DNA of 34,644 nt from Ignavibacteria bacterium (GTDB lineage: Bacteria; Bacteroidota; Ignavibacteria; Tepidaquicellales; OLB5), in NCBI GenBank assembly GCA_030835025.1, contig JAUQWS010000114.1, positions 1 to 34,644 of the forward strand, in the 5' to 3' direction. The notes under the pieces are model-generated. The model saw only the letters and a program-made list of their open reading frames with translations, made no database searches and was not told the DNA's origin. Below, piece by piece: positions 9,601 to 17,777 of this stretch. A program made the translations under genes and the position numbers. Each line of letters begins with the position of its first letter. The first letter of the stretch is position 1.

Positions 9601-10944
9601 GTAGATAATGCGGGAAAGGAACATGAGCTTACTTCTCCCGAAGTGGAAGTCATAATTCCTTCAATGGGTAATTTCAGCACGGAAGCATTCTCTGCTATTT
9701 GCCGCTCTGCCGGAATGAACTCACGTTCTTTGCCTGTGCCAACAACGGAAACTCTCAAGCACGGCAGAGGCAATACAACCTGCAAAGAGTGCCTGCCGTT
9801 TATCTTAACAACCGGCTCGCTGGTTGAATACTGCCGTAATAAACACACAAACGGAAATGGTATTCCAAAATCTGATTCCTTATCTAACGGTAAGAATGGA
9901 AAGAAGATACTCTTCTTCATGCCGCACGGCTACGGTCCCTGCAGGCAGGGCCAATACTACATCTCACTTAAAGATATCATCAGTAACCTTAAGCTAAAAG
10001 ATATTGGAATACTTTCAATGGATGACGAGGCATCATTTGAGGATCTTGGGACTGACTTCTTCCTTAAAGGATGGCTTGCAATATCAATTGCAGATGTTAT
10101 TCACGATATTGAAAGCGTAATTAAGACGCTGGCTGTAAACAAGACTGAAGCTTACAAAATTCTTAACGAAGAGTGGAGCAGGATCTTATTTTCTCTGGAG
10201 AACGAAAACAGAAAGGGTATCTTCAGGCAATTAAAAGAATCCGCAAAGGAACTGGCTTCAATAGAACTTAAAATGCCGCTTGAAGAAGCCAAAGTTGTAT
10301 CACTAATCGGGGAAATCTACGTGCGGCGTGAGGAATTTTCGCGGGGCGATCTTGTTCAGACACTCGTATCAAACGGTTTCGTTGTAAGAACAGCGCCAAT
10401 ATCGGAATATATCTATTACAGCAATTACCTTATCAAAAAAGGAATTGTCGACGGCTCTGATTACAAAAGCAGGATTCAGATAACGATTAAAGATAAATAC
10501 CAAAGGTATTATGAAAGAAAGATAAAGAATATATTCGCAGTTACCGGATTGTTTAAGCCCGAAATGGTGGAGATAGAAAAAACAGTTGACTACGCAAAAG
10601 AGCTGATATCAGAAAAACTGGTCGGTGAAACGATCTTGACAACGGGACTTGCCCTTCGCGATATTCTTGATGAAGCCTGCGGTGTTATTTCCATCGGACC
10701 GTTTAACTGCATGCCTAGCCGTCTTTCTGAAGCTATTTTAAACAAAGAAATGACTTTGGAAGGCAAATACAAATACGGTAAACTAAAACGCAATGGTTAC
10801 CCCGAAGAAATATCATCATTGCCGTTCTTATACATAGAAAGCGACGGCAATCCATTCCCGCAAATAACTCAATCACGCCTCGAAATATTTATGATGCAGG
10901 CAGAAAAGCTCCACAAGGCGATGGCTCTGCATAAACATGTTTAA
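6634..10944 (+). CDS. Fused 2-hydroxyacyl-CoA dehydratase activase-type protein (two BcrA/BadF ATPase domains + DUF2229 + HgdB-like domain)
   Basis: This 1436-residue protein joins four parts. Residues 5-250 are an ASKHA ATPase domain of the BadF/BcrA/HgdC family, with C125 in KCASGTGEF and C163 in GRCSVFCKSDC at the positions of the bridging [4Fe-4S] cysteines. Residues 298-555 are a second copy (LGLDVGSTTTKAV, EIGGQDAKYT, C424 in ACSAGTGSF, C464 in DQCAAF). Residues 580-960 include a Cys-rich entry (CAGGSEHCDRKC) and a DUF2229 region (FGIVLFGRPYNAF). Residues 1000-1420 resemble the dehydratase D component (CKEC 1050-1053, GPFNCMPSRLSE 1355-1366). Members of this family inject electrons, driven by ATP, into radical dehydratases or reductases; the substrate of the giant fused forms is unknown. 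No separate dehydratase subunits lie nearby. Domain calls are firm, physiological role is not. Confidence 0.88.
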   Translation: MIKASVGICIGASSISIVQAKRRAESIQITDVRTVSHEGNPGKVLEDFFGQNDLTGLPVVVTGRKFRNLINAVSISEPEAIEETLAYLKLQGKYRAIASLGGENFIVYCINNSGGIDKVLSGNKCASGTGEFFLQQIRRMNISLSDALRLADEEKYYVVSGRCSVFCKSDCTHALNKGIEKGLVVSGLCKMIADKTIELLAKQSSRRVLLIGGVSQNKRVVRFINEKYPESFVIPESAHFEALGAALKGLKEDSLFSGKNIFRDNVRTFASLPPLKSSEGKVIFKTLSRAVASPGDECILGLDVGSTTTKAVIIRAHDNALLASIYLRTNGNPVQASVNCYKALREQLNVPVTISGLGTTGSGRHISALHAMTHGVVNEIIAHAVAAAHFDKDVDTIFEIGGQDAKYTHLTNGIASDYAMNEACSAGTGSFLEESAKETLNISYTDIADIALTAESPLNFNDQCAAFISSDIKTASHEGANREDIVAGLVYSICMNYVNRVKGNRPVGRKIFMQGGVCYNRAVPYAMSNLVNKEIIVPPEPGLMGAFGVALEIKNRLNLGFLERKNFELSELIERKFHHEKDFICAGGSEHCDRKCRIAVIKVGDKKYPFGGACSKYYNERSHVKTEPAKNNFVKIRQEMVFNTPDPIPEKYNRPYIGIIKSFQVNSLFPFYQKFFTLLGFNVVLSDKVDPEGMDKMSSSFCYPVEIAYGMFHNLLKKNPDYIFIPHITEMDYNDGHKYKRLCVFVQGESYYLRSAYSSEKLPPILSPILNFKDKKENVRRSFRDIALQLGKRASEGENAFDEAWTGFAEMQDNFRSLGKKALAEIESDKSKFGIVLFGRPYNAFAAEANLNIPHKFASKNIVVIPHDFLPNENYHSYDNMYWYSGQQILRSARFTKEHEQLFGAYITNFSCGPDSFLLSYFRNIMGTKPSLTLELDSHSADVGVDTRIDAALDIIRNYIELKKQGLIAEKSNGFSPLSIISKNKKTLIVDNAGKEHELTSPEVEVIIPSMGNFSTEAFSAICRSAGMNSRSLPVPTTETLKHGRGNTTCKECLPFILTTGSLVEYCRNKHTNGNGIPKSDSLSNGKNGKKILFFMPHGYGPCRQGQYYISLKDIISNLKLKDIGILSMDDEASFEDLGTDFFLKGWLAISIADVIHDIESVIKTLAVNKTEAYKILNEEWSRILFSLENENRKGIFRQLKESAKELASIELKMPLEEAKVVSLIGEIYVRREEFSRGDLVQTLVSNGFVVRTAPISEYIYYSNYLIKKGIVDGSDYKSRIQITIKDKYQRYYERKIKNIFAVTGLFKPEMVEIEKTVDYAKELISEKLVGETILTTGLALRDILDEACGVISIGPFNCMPSRLSEAILNKEMTLEGKYKYGKLKRNGYPEEISSLPFLYIESDGNPFPQITQSRLEIFMMQAEKLHKAMALHKHV

Positions 10945-11023
10945 GCGAATTTCCGCACTGAGCAATTACCTCCTTTTAAGTTAATCCCCTAAAAAACACT
11001 CTTTGAAATATTGAGTTTTATTG

Positions 11024-11055
11024 GCGCAAATCAGGTAATTCGAACCTGATAGCGC
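11024..11055. other. Imperfect hairpin in the 10945-11374 intergenic region
   Basis: GCGC, then ATCAGGT (11030-11036), a 7-base loop, ACCTGAT (11044-11050) and GCGC form an interrupted stem of 11 pairs. No U-run follows, so it is not a standard terminator. It lies downstream of the activase gene and about 170 bp upstream of the promoter of the next gene. The rest of this 430-bp gap holds only that promoter and a leader of about 115 bases. Confidence 0.4.
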
Positions 11056-11221
11056 GCTTAAACATACCTGTTTTTCAAAACAATCCTCAAAATTCTTCCT
11101 GAATCCGCTCGCTGCAACATCAGTAAATATCCTTCTGTAAAAAAAGCCAAATTCGCTATTAAACGAGGGATTTTGAATTATTCGAGCCTGTTCTACCCGA
11201 TAATTTCCGAAATAACTTTCC

Positions 11222-11252
11222 TTTGCCAGGGTGATTTAAGAAACTATTTTTG
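11222..11252 (+). promoter_or_regulatory. Bacteroidota-type promoter of the secreted repeat protein
   Basis: TTTG at 11222-11225 and TATTTTTG at 11245-11252 are separated by exactly 19 bp, an exact match to the TTTG / TAnnTTTG consensus of the Bacteroidota housekeeping sigma factor. The start of transcription would fall near 11259, giving a 5' leader of about 115 bases before the ATG at 11375. Confidence 0.5.
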
Positions 11253-11374
11253 TTACGAAATTGATTTGTGGTACCCTTAAAGATATTAGTCGTAAGCACG
11301 AAGTTCAAAGATCAGGCAAAAAATAAGTAAACTAAAATTAATAAAATCAATATTAACAAAAACTAAAATAGAAA

Positions 11375-12985
11375 ATGAAAAACAAAGCAAAAGCAGTCTT
11401 TTTATCGGCAGCAATACTCATCTTCCTGCTGTTTGGATCCTCAAATGCCCAGTTTAGACTGGCAGTTGGCGGACCGTTTACCGATGAATCTCATTCATTA
11501 GTTCAGGCAACTGACGGCGGAATTGTAGTAGCTGGCAATACTCAATCATATGGCATCCCAAGCCAGAATTCTTATTTGGTAAAATTCACAACCGGAGGCG
11601 CCCTTCAATGGAGCAAGGCTATCGGCGGAGTTAGCACTGACGAGGCATTTACTATAATCAAAACTTCAGACGGAGGGTATGCTACGGCAGGCTGGACTTT
11701 TTCATACGGGGCCGGCGGTTATGACTTTAACGTTATGAAGCTTGATGCATCCGGAAATCTTCAATGGTATAAAACAATCGGTGGAGCAGGATCTGACTAT
11801 GGCTGCTCGATCGTTCAGACCTCTGACGGTGGATACGCTGTTGCAGGCCATACAAACTCTTTCGGTATGGGAAACGTAGATGTAATGTTAGTGAAACTGA
11901 GCAGCAGCGGTGCTTTACAGTGGTGTAAAACAGCGGGCGGACCTGCAGCTGATTACGCTTATTCACTCACCCAATCCTCAGATGGGGGGTTTGTTGTTGC
12001 AGGCTCTACTATGAGCTATGGTTCCGGCAGTAATGACATTTATGTTGTAAAATTTAATTCAAGCGGTATAGCAGAATGGGGCAAAACAGTTGGCGGTTCA
12101 AGTACCGATGCCGGGATTTCGATCAAACAGGCGTCTGACGGCGGTTACATAATTGCCGGAAGTACAATGTCTTTTGGTGCAGGAAATTTTGACATGTATA
12201 TTGTTAAAATTAACAGTGCCGGTACCCTGGCATGGACAAGAACTCTTGGAGGTTCAGTTTATGAATTTGCCAGCTCAGTTGTTCAAACCTCAGATGGCGG
12301 CTATATTGTTGCCGGCTCAACCGAATCGTTTGGAGCAGGTGCCAGCGATATATACATAGCTAAGCTGAATTCAAGCGGCGTATTACAATGGCAAAAAACC
12401 AGCGGAGGTTCAGGTGATGACTATGGATTTACCGTTATTCAAACCACAGATGGCGGTTACTGCGTTACGGGAAACACCGAGAGTTATGGAACCGGCAATA
12501 CTGATATTTTCCTGCTTAAATTCGGTTCAAACGGAACCATATGCGGCAGTTCTCAAACCCCGTCAGGCACTTCAGGCAGCGGAGGAGCTTTATACACTTT
12601 ACTTCCCGTATCTCTGACTTATACGCCAACAGTTACATCCCCTGCCCCGATTGTTCTCAGCGGCGGGTCAGTTACAGCTCTTTGCCTCACCGGAATTGAA
12701 TATGCTTCAAATGAAATTCCGAATGACTACTCATTATCGCAGAACTATCCTAATCCGTTTAACCCCGTGACCAATATCAAGTTTTCAATTCCCAACAGCG
12801 GTATTGTTACTTTGAAAGTTTACGATATTACGGGAAAACAAACTGCGGAATTAGTAAATCAGAACCTTAACGCAGGTTCATATACAGTGGATTTTGATGC
12901 TTCACATCTTTCATCAGGTACGTATTTTTACAGGCTAAGCACAGAAGGATTTACCGATGTGAAAAAAATGATACTGGTAAAATAA
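11375..12985 (+). CDS. Secreted repeat protein (DGGY/VAG propeller-like repeats) with T9SS sorting domain
   Basis: The 536-residue product has a signal peptide (MKNKAKAVFLSAAILIFLLF...NAQ). About seven repeats of roughly 51 residues follow, each with QTSDGGY.VAG.T.SFG, then D....KL.SSG.LQW.KT.GG; they span about 30-385. A low-complexity Gly/Ser/Thr/Pro linker leads to the C-terminal type A T9SS domain (LSQNYPNPFNPVTNIKF ... GFTDVKKMILVK). The repeat type differs from the SBBP repeats at 1158-4520, although the sorting domain and overall layout are the same. No ribosome site is visible before the ATG; the leader is A-rich. It is a stand-alone transcription unit with its own promoter and terminator. 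Surface or extracellular location is well supported; the function is unknown. Confidence 0.9.
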   Translation: MKNKAKAVFLSAAILIFLLFGSSNAQFRLAVGGPFTDESHSLVQATDGGIVVAGNTQSYGIPSQNSYLVKFTTGGALQWSKAIGGVSTDEAFTIIKTSDGGYATAGWTFSYGAGGYDFNVMKLDASGNLQWYKTIGGAGSDYGCSIVQTSDGGYAVAGHTNSFGMGNVDVMLVKLSSSGALQWCKTAGGPAADYAYSLTQSSDGGFVVAGSTMSYGSGSNDIYVVKFNSSGIAEWGKTVGGSSTDAGISIKQASDGGYIIAGSTMSFGAGNFDMYIVKINSAGTLAWTRTLGGSVYEFASSVVQTSDGGYIVAGSTESFGAGASDIYIAKLNSSGVLQWQKTSGGSGDDYGFTVIQTTDGGYCVTGNTESYGTGNTDIFLLKFGSNGTICGSSQTPSGTSGSGGALYTLLPVSLTYTPTVTSPAPIVLSGGSVTALCLTGIEYASNEIPNDYSLSQNYPNPFNPVTNIKFSIPNSGIVTLKVYDITGKQTAELVNQNLNAGSYTVDFDASHLSSGTYFYRLSTEGFTDVKKMILVK

Positions 12986-13000
12986 CCGATTAATAAAACA

Positions 13001-13031
13001 AAATGGAGCGCAGGTAAAATGCGCTCCATTT
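13001..13031. terminator. Bidirectional terminator between convergent genes
   Basis: AAATGGAGCGCA (13001-13012), a 7-base loop and TGCGCTCCATTT (13020-13031) make a perfect 12-bp stem. T-rich sequence flanks it in both directions. It lies just after the secreted repeat gene and 44 bp beyond the end of the minus-strand PEP/pyruvate-binding gene, so it can serve both. Confidence 0.85.
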
Positions 13032-13074
13032 ATTATTATTGAGACTATTATCAAGCTGCTAAACAGCAATAGGC

Positions 13075-16029
13075 TTATGGTTTGATTATCAAGCTGATAC
13101 CCTGTTTGCCGTCCATAAGCACATTGAACGGTTTATCAGTTTTCACGTGGATGTAATGATCCGTCTTTTCTTCAGGGTTTATGTTTTTCAAAAAACCCCA
13201 ATCGATGAAATCTCTTCCGTTGTTCTGGTGGACTGTAAGATAACCAACATTCATCGAAGTAATATTATGGAAGAAGTGAGAGCCAAGCGAAGCATCAACT
13301 TTGAAATCATCCAGGTCAGTTTCTACAATTATTTTCGCATTCGATATCTGCGCCCACTGAACCGGAATACCAAGCCAGCGGTCGCGGGTTCCCCACCTGC
13401 CCGGCCCGATCAGAATATAGGCACGGTTAAGCTGGCGCATTTTACTGTTCAGCAGTTCTATTTCGTGCGCCATTTCCCTGGTTTCGGTCTTGTTGAATTT
13501 CTCAGGGTCTACATAAATAATATCCGAGATATTTTCCAGTTTTCCGTTACCCATCCCCCTTTCTGTATACAGCACAAGATCAGTTTTATCGATATCCTGC
13601 AGGTCAATAGAAAAATATTCTGAACTTCTTATCAGGGGCTTTAACTGGAGAATATAGAAACCGGGATTTTTTTCATCAAGGTTCGCGGCAAATTCAATTT
13701 CAACAGGCAATCCCATTGAACTTTCGATAATTTCAAGCAAACGGCTAAGTAATTTTGCCAAAGGAAATCCGTCATACTTAAGCACACCGGCAAAGTTAAT
13801 CACTCTTGGCCCCGGGAGGTTAAGACCTGCCTTAAGCATATTGTTCTGCGTATCCCAAACAGAAGCGACCTCATTAAGTACACCGAGTTTTTCGGCATCC
13901 GAAATATCCACCCTTTTAAGTGTGATATCTTCTCCTTCTGCAAGATCAGATATATTCCTCTTCATATCTATTCCATACAAAAAGGACTGTGTATCACGAA
14001 GCTGGGATTCAGGGTCAATAATATCAATTTTAGGAAATTTCGGTGAGAACCTGTAAGCCTTTTCTGCATCTATGACATATTTGCCAAGCCCAACAGCCGC
14101 AATGCAAATGCCGTCTTCAGGCTTGAAACGGGATATCGGATAAAAATTATATGATTGTGCTACACCCGAAACATGCGGAAAGAAAACATCACCAAAATTA
14201 CTGCCTGCAATTTCCTGTATTACCACAGCCATTCTTTCATCATCCAGCCTGTAATTGATCGCATCAAAATAACTGCGCGCATGTTTAGAATAAATTGATG
14301 CGTAAACCATTTTAATTGCATCGGTCAGGTTTCGCAGTCTTTCTTCAAGTGACGGGTGATTATTGGGGATCAGGAAAGTCTGGTATATCCCCGAAAATGA
14401 CTCCGATATTGAATCCTCGTACATCCCCGAAGACCTTACGGCAAGTGGGACTTTTACTTTCTTAAGGTATATTCTCAGCTTCCGCATAAGCTCCTCTGAG
14501 AGCTCACACTCAATGAATATCTTCTTTACTTCTTCATGGTCGTTATCAAGATGGATCTTGCCGAGCGAGTTTGCATCTATAAAATTGTCAAATTCTTCAA
14601 CACCAATAATTGCTGTACGCGGTATTCTGATAGCTGCTCCTTCGATACCTTCAAACAGTTCTTTGGATTGCAGCAAGGTGTTAATGAATGCAATTCCCCT
14701 TCCTTTGCCTCCAAACGAACCGCCGGCAAGTCTTAAAATCAGATTCTCTTCGTCAAGGAACCTCGCATTGAAATCAACAACTCCCCCGCGCGAAACCGAT
14801 GTTTCCACGTTTTTGGTAACATTGATAATATAATTCCTTATCGCATCTGCATTGGGAAAATCAGTAACCTTAAGCTGTTCCAGATGCTCTGCTATCTGAA
14901 TTTCTCCCCTTGCCATCAGCCAGGCAGAAAAGTGATTTCTGCTGCCGTGGTAAAGCACAGAGTCCGAAGGCACAACCCTCAGCAGGTCCTTGAATTCAAC
15001 TATTGAAGCTGCCCTGCTGATCTCATCTCCGTCTTCATCCCTGAAGATGAATTCACCGAAACCAAGATTGTTCAGCACGAAATCCGTCAAATCCTCAGAA
15101 AGTGTTTCGGAGTTCTTGTTGATAAAAGAAACACCAAGGTTCTTTGCAACATCTTCATATGCGCTTTCAGACGACTGCAGCAGGTATGGCAGGTCGCTTT
15201 CTTCGTTCTTGATCCTTTTATAAAGTTTTATCCCTGCTTCATCATCTATCTGTCCCCCGAGCGGGAATTTAATATCAGATATTACACACAGCAGGTAATC
15301 TTTGTATTTCTCATATATCTCTACAGCTTCTTCGTAGCTCACTGCCATAAGCACTTTGGGCCTGGCGCGCATTCTTAGGACCTTTTTAACGCCGTCAAGG
15401 TTATCTCGGGTAATCAGGCTTTGAGTTTGTTTAATGATCTCGTTGTAAAGTATAGGGAGATAGCGCGAGTAATATCTTATGGAATTTTCGACAAGCAGAA
15501 TAACCCTTACAAGACCCACTTTCGTATCATTTGTAACATTCATCTTGTCTTCAAAATACTTTACAATGGCAAGAAAAACTTTGGTATCCCTGTTCCAGAC
15601 AAATACTTTCTCGAAAACATCTATCTTGTCACGCATCTGGTTCAAAAAGGCTATATCACTGTTATCATACAGGAGCAGGAAAACAGGCAGCTCCGGTTTT
15701 ATTCTCCGTATAAGAGATGCAAGTTCAAGCGGTGTAAGGTTCTGGTTGCGCATTGTGATTATGGCAAAATCAAAATACTTCTTGCTGAGAAGCTGCTCAA
15801 CCTCATCTTTATCTGACGCATTGGTTATCCTTGGAACATTTGAGAGGTCAAGATTGTAATACTCCCCGAAAATTCTTTCATTAAGCTTTTCTTCTTCTTC
15901 AAGTATGAATGCATCGTAAAGGGATGTGACAAGCAGTATCTCACGAACATGGAATTGCGCAAGATCGTGATAGATCTCGTTATCACTCTTGTGCTTTTTG
16001 AATATCGATTTAAGTTCTTCTTTCAGCAT
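13075..16029 (-). CDS. PEP/pyruvate-binding domain protein with two N-terminal receiver-like domains
   Basis: The 984-residue protein starts with a degenerate receiver-like fold (about 28-160). A better REC domain follows (170-320) with an acidic E181 (LLVENS), the probable phospho-acceptor D252 (ISDIKFP), S286/S287 and K305. Residues 434-800 form a PPDK_N/PEP-synthase ATP-binding domain: GGSFGGKGRGIAF (436-448), VRSSGMYEDS (531-540), YILQLKPLIRS (792-802). The phosphohistidine domain and PEP-binding barrel of PEP synthase are missing. Instead residues 835-984 form a different C-terminal module with GPGRWGTR (875-882) and SLGSHFF (914-920). A paralogous core lies at 24252-27476. The gene starts 22 bp downstream of the NamZ-like gene and is probably in its operon. 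I infer an ATP-dependent phosphotransfer or regulatory role, not PEP synthesis. Confidence 0.85.
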   Translation of the reverse strand: MLKEELKSIFKKHKSDNEIYHDLAQFHVREILLVTSLYDAFILEEEEKLNERIFGEYYNLDLSNVPRITNASDKDEVEQLLSKKYFDFAIITMRNQNLTPLELASLIRRIKPELPVFLLLYDNSDIAFLNQMRDKIDVFEKVFVWNRDTKVFLAIVKYFEDKMNVTNDTKVGLVRVILLVENSIRYYSRYLPILYNEIIKQTQSLITRDNLDGVKKVLRMRARPKVLMAVSYEEAVEIYEKYKDYLLCVISDIKFPLGGQIDDEAGIKLYKRIKNEESDLPYLLQSSESAYEDVAKNLGVSFINKNSETLSEDLTDFVLNNLGFGEFIFRDEDGDEISRAASIVEFKDLLRVVPSDSVLYHGSRNHFSAWLMARGEIQIAEHLEQLKVTDFPNADAIRNYIINVTKNVETSVSRGGVVDFNARFLDEENLILRLAGGSFGGKGRGIAFINTLLQSKELFEGIEGAAIRIPRTAIIGVEEFDNFIDANSLGKIHLDNDHEEVKKIFIECELSEELMRKLRIYLKKVKVPLAVRSSGMYEDSISESFSGIYQTFLIPNNHPSLEERLRNLTDAIKMVYASIYSKHARSYFDAINYRLDDERMAVVIQEIAGSNFGDVFFPHVSGVAQSYNFYPISRFKPEDGICIAAVGLGKYVIDAEKAYRFSPKFPKIDIIDPESQLRDTQSFLYGIDMKRNISDLAEGEDITLKRVDISDAEKLGVLNEVASVWDTQNNMLKAGLNLPGPRVINFAGVLKYDGFPLAKLLSRLLEIIESSMGLPVEIEFAANLDEKNPGFYILQLKPLIRSSEYFSIDLQDIDKTDLVLYTERGMGNGKLENISDIIYVDPEKFNKTETREMAHEIELLNSKMRQLNRAYILIGPGRWGTRDRWLGIPVQWAQISNAKIIVETDLDDFKVDASLGSHFFHNITSMNVGYLTVHQNNGRDFIDWGFLKNINPEEKTDHYIHVKTDKPFNVLMDGKQGISLIIKP

Positions 16030-16051
16030 GCTGCCTGCAATTTAAGTATTT

Positions 16052-17290
16052 CTATTTATAAAGCAAATATTGATTACGCACAGATTTGAAAGTTTCCAGC
16101 TCATCCTGCCATTCTGCAATAATTTCTATCATAGATAAGCCTCCTAAAATGCCTTTTCTCAGACGGTCTGTCCCGGCAAGTTTATCAATGAAATTGTCTT
16201 TATTCAGCCTGAATTCAGGGCAGAGCTTTCTTAACGCCGCAAGGATGGCAATTCCCGCTTTGACCGGTTCAAACTTCCTCTTATCTGTAACGCTGATGAA
16301 AATACCATTACACTCCTGATTAAAAAACTTCGGGGGATACGCCGAGATCTTTTCTGAAGGGGTGAAAGTAACTGGTTTGAAAATTACCCCTGAAAGTCCG
16401 TATGAATTAAGCTCATCAGCCAAAGCCTGCTTATCAACCCATGGCGCACCCAAATATTCAAACGGTTTATCTGTCCCTCTTCCCTCGGAAACATTTGTTC
16501 CCTCAAGGAAACAGGAGGCAGAATAGCAAACTGCGGTCGATGGATAAAACATGCTTGGTGAAGGCTTCACCCAAAGTAGCCCTAGGGAATCATAATCCAT
16601 GTTCCTTTGGTAACCCTGCATTCTGCTTACCTCAAGCGTGCACTTGCCGCCGTACACCACAGAGTTAAGGTACAGAGCAAGCTCTCCGCAAGTCATTCCG
16701 TAAACTGCCGGTGCCGGTATAGTTCCAACAAATGAGGTGAAGCCTTCAGAAAGAACATAGCCGTCAACGTAATCCGGATCAATGACCACCGGTCTGTCAC
16801 ATACTATCAGCTTCACATTATTTTCAGAGCAGGCTTCGATAAGGTAATATAGTGTCGAAGTATATGTATAGAACCTTGCACCAACATCCTGGATATCATA
16901 AACAACTGCATCAATTCCGGCAAGATCTGATGATGTTGGTTTGTTCTTCCCGCCGTAAAGTGATATAATTGGTTTACCTGATTTTTCATCAACATCTGAA
17001 TAATTTTCATCACCCCTAATACCGTGTTCAGGAGAGAATATCTTAGCAACGTTGATCCCTTTGGAGATCAAAGCGTCAACAATATGAGTTCCATCCCGTG
17101 TAATTCCGGTTTGGTTGGTCAGAACGGCAATATTCAAACCTTTTAATACATCAGCCCTGTTCAGGAGATACTCATTGCCAAGTGTGAATTCTGTAACAGC
17201 TTTGTTAGCTTCCGCTGAGCCGAACATGCTCCGTGACGGAAAAAAGAGCAGTAGGCAAATCAGAATGGATTTAATCATCAAAAGCGGCAT
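16052..17290 (-). CDS. namZ: DUF1343 family protein, probable exo-beta-N-acetylmuramidase (NamZ-like)
   Basis: The 412-residue protein has an N-terminal signal sequence (MIKSILICLLLFFPSRS, with ATG choices at 17290 and 17278). A typical DUF1343 body follows: VLTNQTGITRDG, FSPEHGIRGD (85-94), YDIQDVGARFYTY (131-143), VCDRP, and PAPAVYGMTCGE (192-203). DUF1343 founded glycoside hydrolase family GH171, whose characterised member NamZ removes terminal N-acetylmuramic acid from peptidoglycan fragments; the role here follows from the family. The location would be periplasmic or secreted. A 28-bp perfect palindrome ends 15 bp before the start codon. The 22-bp spacing to the next gene suggests co-transcription with the PEP/pyruvate-binding protein, but no link in function is evident. 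Confidence 0.87.
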   Translation of the reverse strand: MPLLMIKSILICLLLFFPSRSMFGSAEANKAVTEFTLGNEYLLNRADVLKGLNIAVLTNQTGITRDGTHIVDALISKGINVAKIFSPEHGIRGDENYSDVDEKSGKPIISLYGGKNKPTSSDLAGIDAVVYDIQDVGARFYTYTSTLYYLIEACSENNVKLIVCDRPVVIDPDYVDGYVLSEGFTSFVGTIPAPAVYGMTCGELALYLNSVVYGGKCTLEVSRMQGYQRNMDYDSLGLLWVKPSPSMFYPSTAVCYSASCFLEGTNVSEGRGTDKPFEYLGAPWVDKQALADELNSYGLSGVIFKPVTFTPSEKISAYPPKFFNQECNGIFISVTDKRKFEPVKAGIAILAALRKLCPEFRLNKDNFIDKLAGTDRLRKGILGGLSMIEIIAEWQDELETFKSVRNQYLLYK

Positions 17291-17304
17291 TGATATTATT
17301 GTCC

Positions 17305-17332
17305 CATTTATCCATAAATTTATGGATAAATG
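17305..17332. promoter_or_regulatory. 28-bp perfect palindrome upstream of the NamZ-like gene
   Basis: CATTTATCCATA-AATT-TATGGATAAATG is perfectly self-complementary over 28 bp and ends 15 bp before the start codon at 17290. As DNA it would suit a dimeric regulator. As RNA it would form a 12-bp hairpin immediately before the coding region, covering the position where a ribosome site would lie. Confidence 0.6.
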
Positions 17333-17368
17333 AATTCAAATAATATTGATTTGCGGGGATAAACTGCG

Positions 17369-17597
17369 ATGACTGTTTGGAGTGAAAAAGGGAACCGGCT
17401 GTTTGGTGGATATCCCGTATCAGCCGGTCAAAAACTAACTAATTGGAGTCAAGGGTTAGCACTTCTTGTTCACGCGGATGAACTTCTGTTAAAAGTTCTG
17501 AGTCTGCATATTCATAAGGGTAAGTTACTTCTTATCAATTAGGGAGAAACTCAAAAAATCACAAGGGGGTGTCTATTTAGATGTTCATTTCATCTAA
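17369..17597. other. Hairpin-rich intergenic stretch, function unknown
   Basis: The 445-bp gap 17333-17777 holds no convincing gene. It contains three dyads: ACCGGCTG (17394-17401) with CAGCCGGT (17421-17428); GTTCA with TGAAC around 17469-17484; and TTAGATG (17577-17583) with CATCTAA (17591-17597). A 57-codon frame (17369-17542) is present but has unconvincing composition and no clear ribosome site. An untranslated structured RNA is possible. The remainder, up to the rhodanese-like gene, shows nothing I recognise. Confidence 0.3.
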
Positions 17598-17777
17598 CGC
17601 TACAAAGTTAATATATGAAGTCCCTCTTACATATAGTACATTATATGAAAGGCTTGTAGTCGAAATAATTACATTCGGGTATGAGCTTGTAGTGCCCATT
17701 TTTGCGTTCTAAGTTGAATTTTCAGGAAATTTAAGTTAAACTTGTCCGGGGGCAATCAAAAATCCTCCGTTTACGGT

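Noticed and set aside
9507-9920. 137-residue minus-strand frame inside the activase gene
   Set aside because: Antisense shadow of a conserved coding region, with no domain or ribosome site.
13075-16029. PEP synthase / pyruvate phosphate dikinase as a metabolic enzyme
   Set aside because: Only the ATP-binding domain is present; the phosphohistidine domain and the C-terminal PEP-binding barrel are missing.
17369-17542. 57-codon frame as a small gene
   Set aside because: No convincing ribosome site, low-complexity Leu-rich tail, and overlap with hairpins. Kept only as a remark in the intergenic entry.
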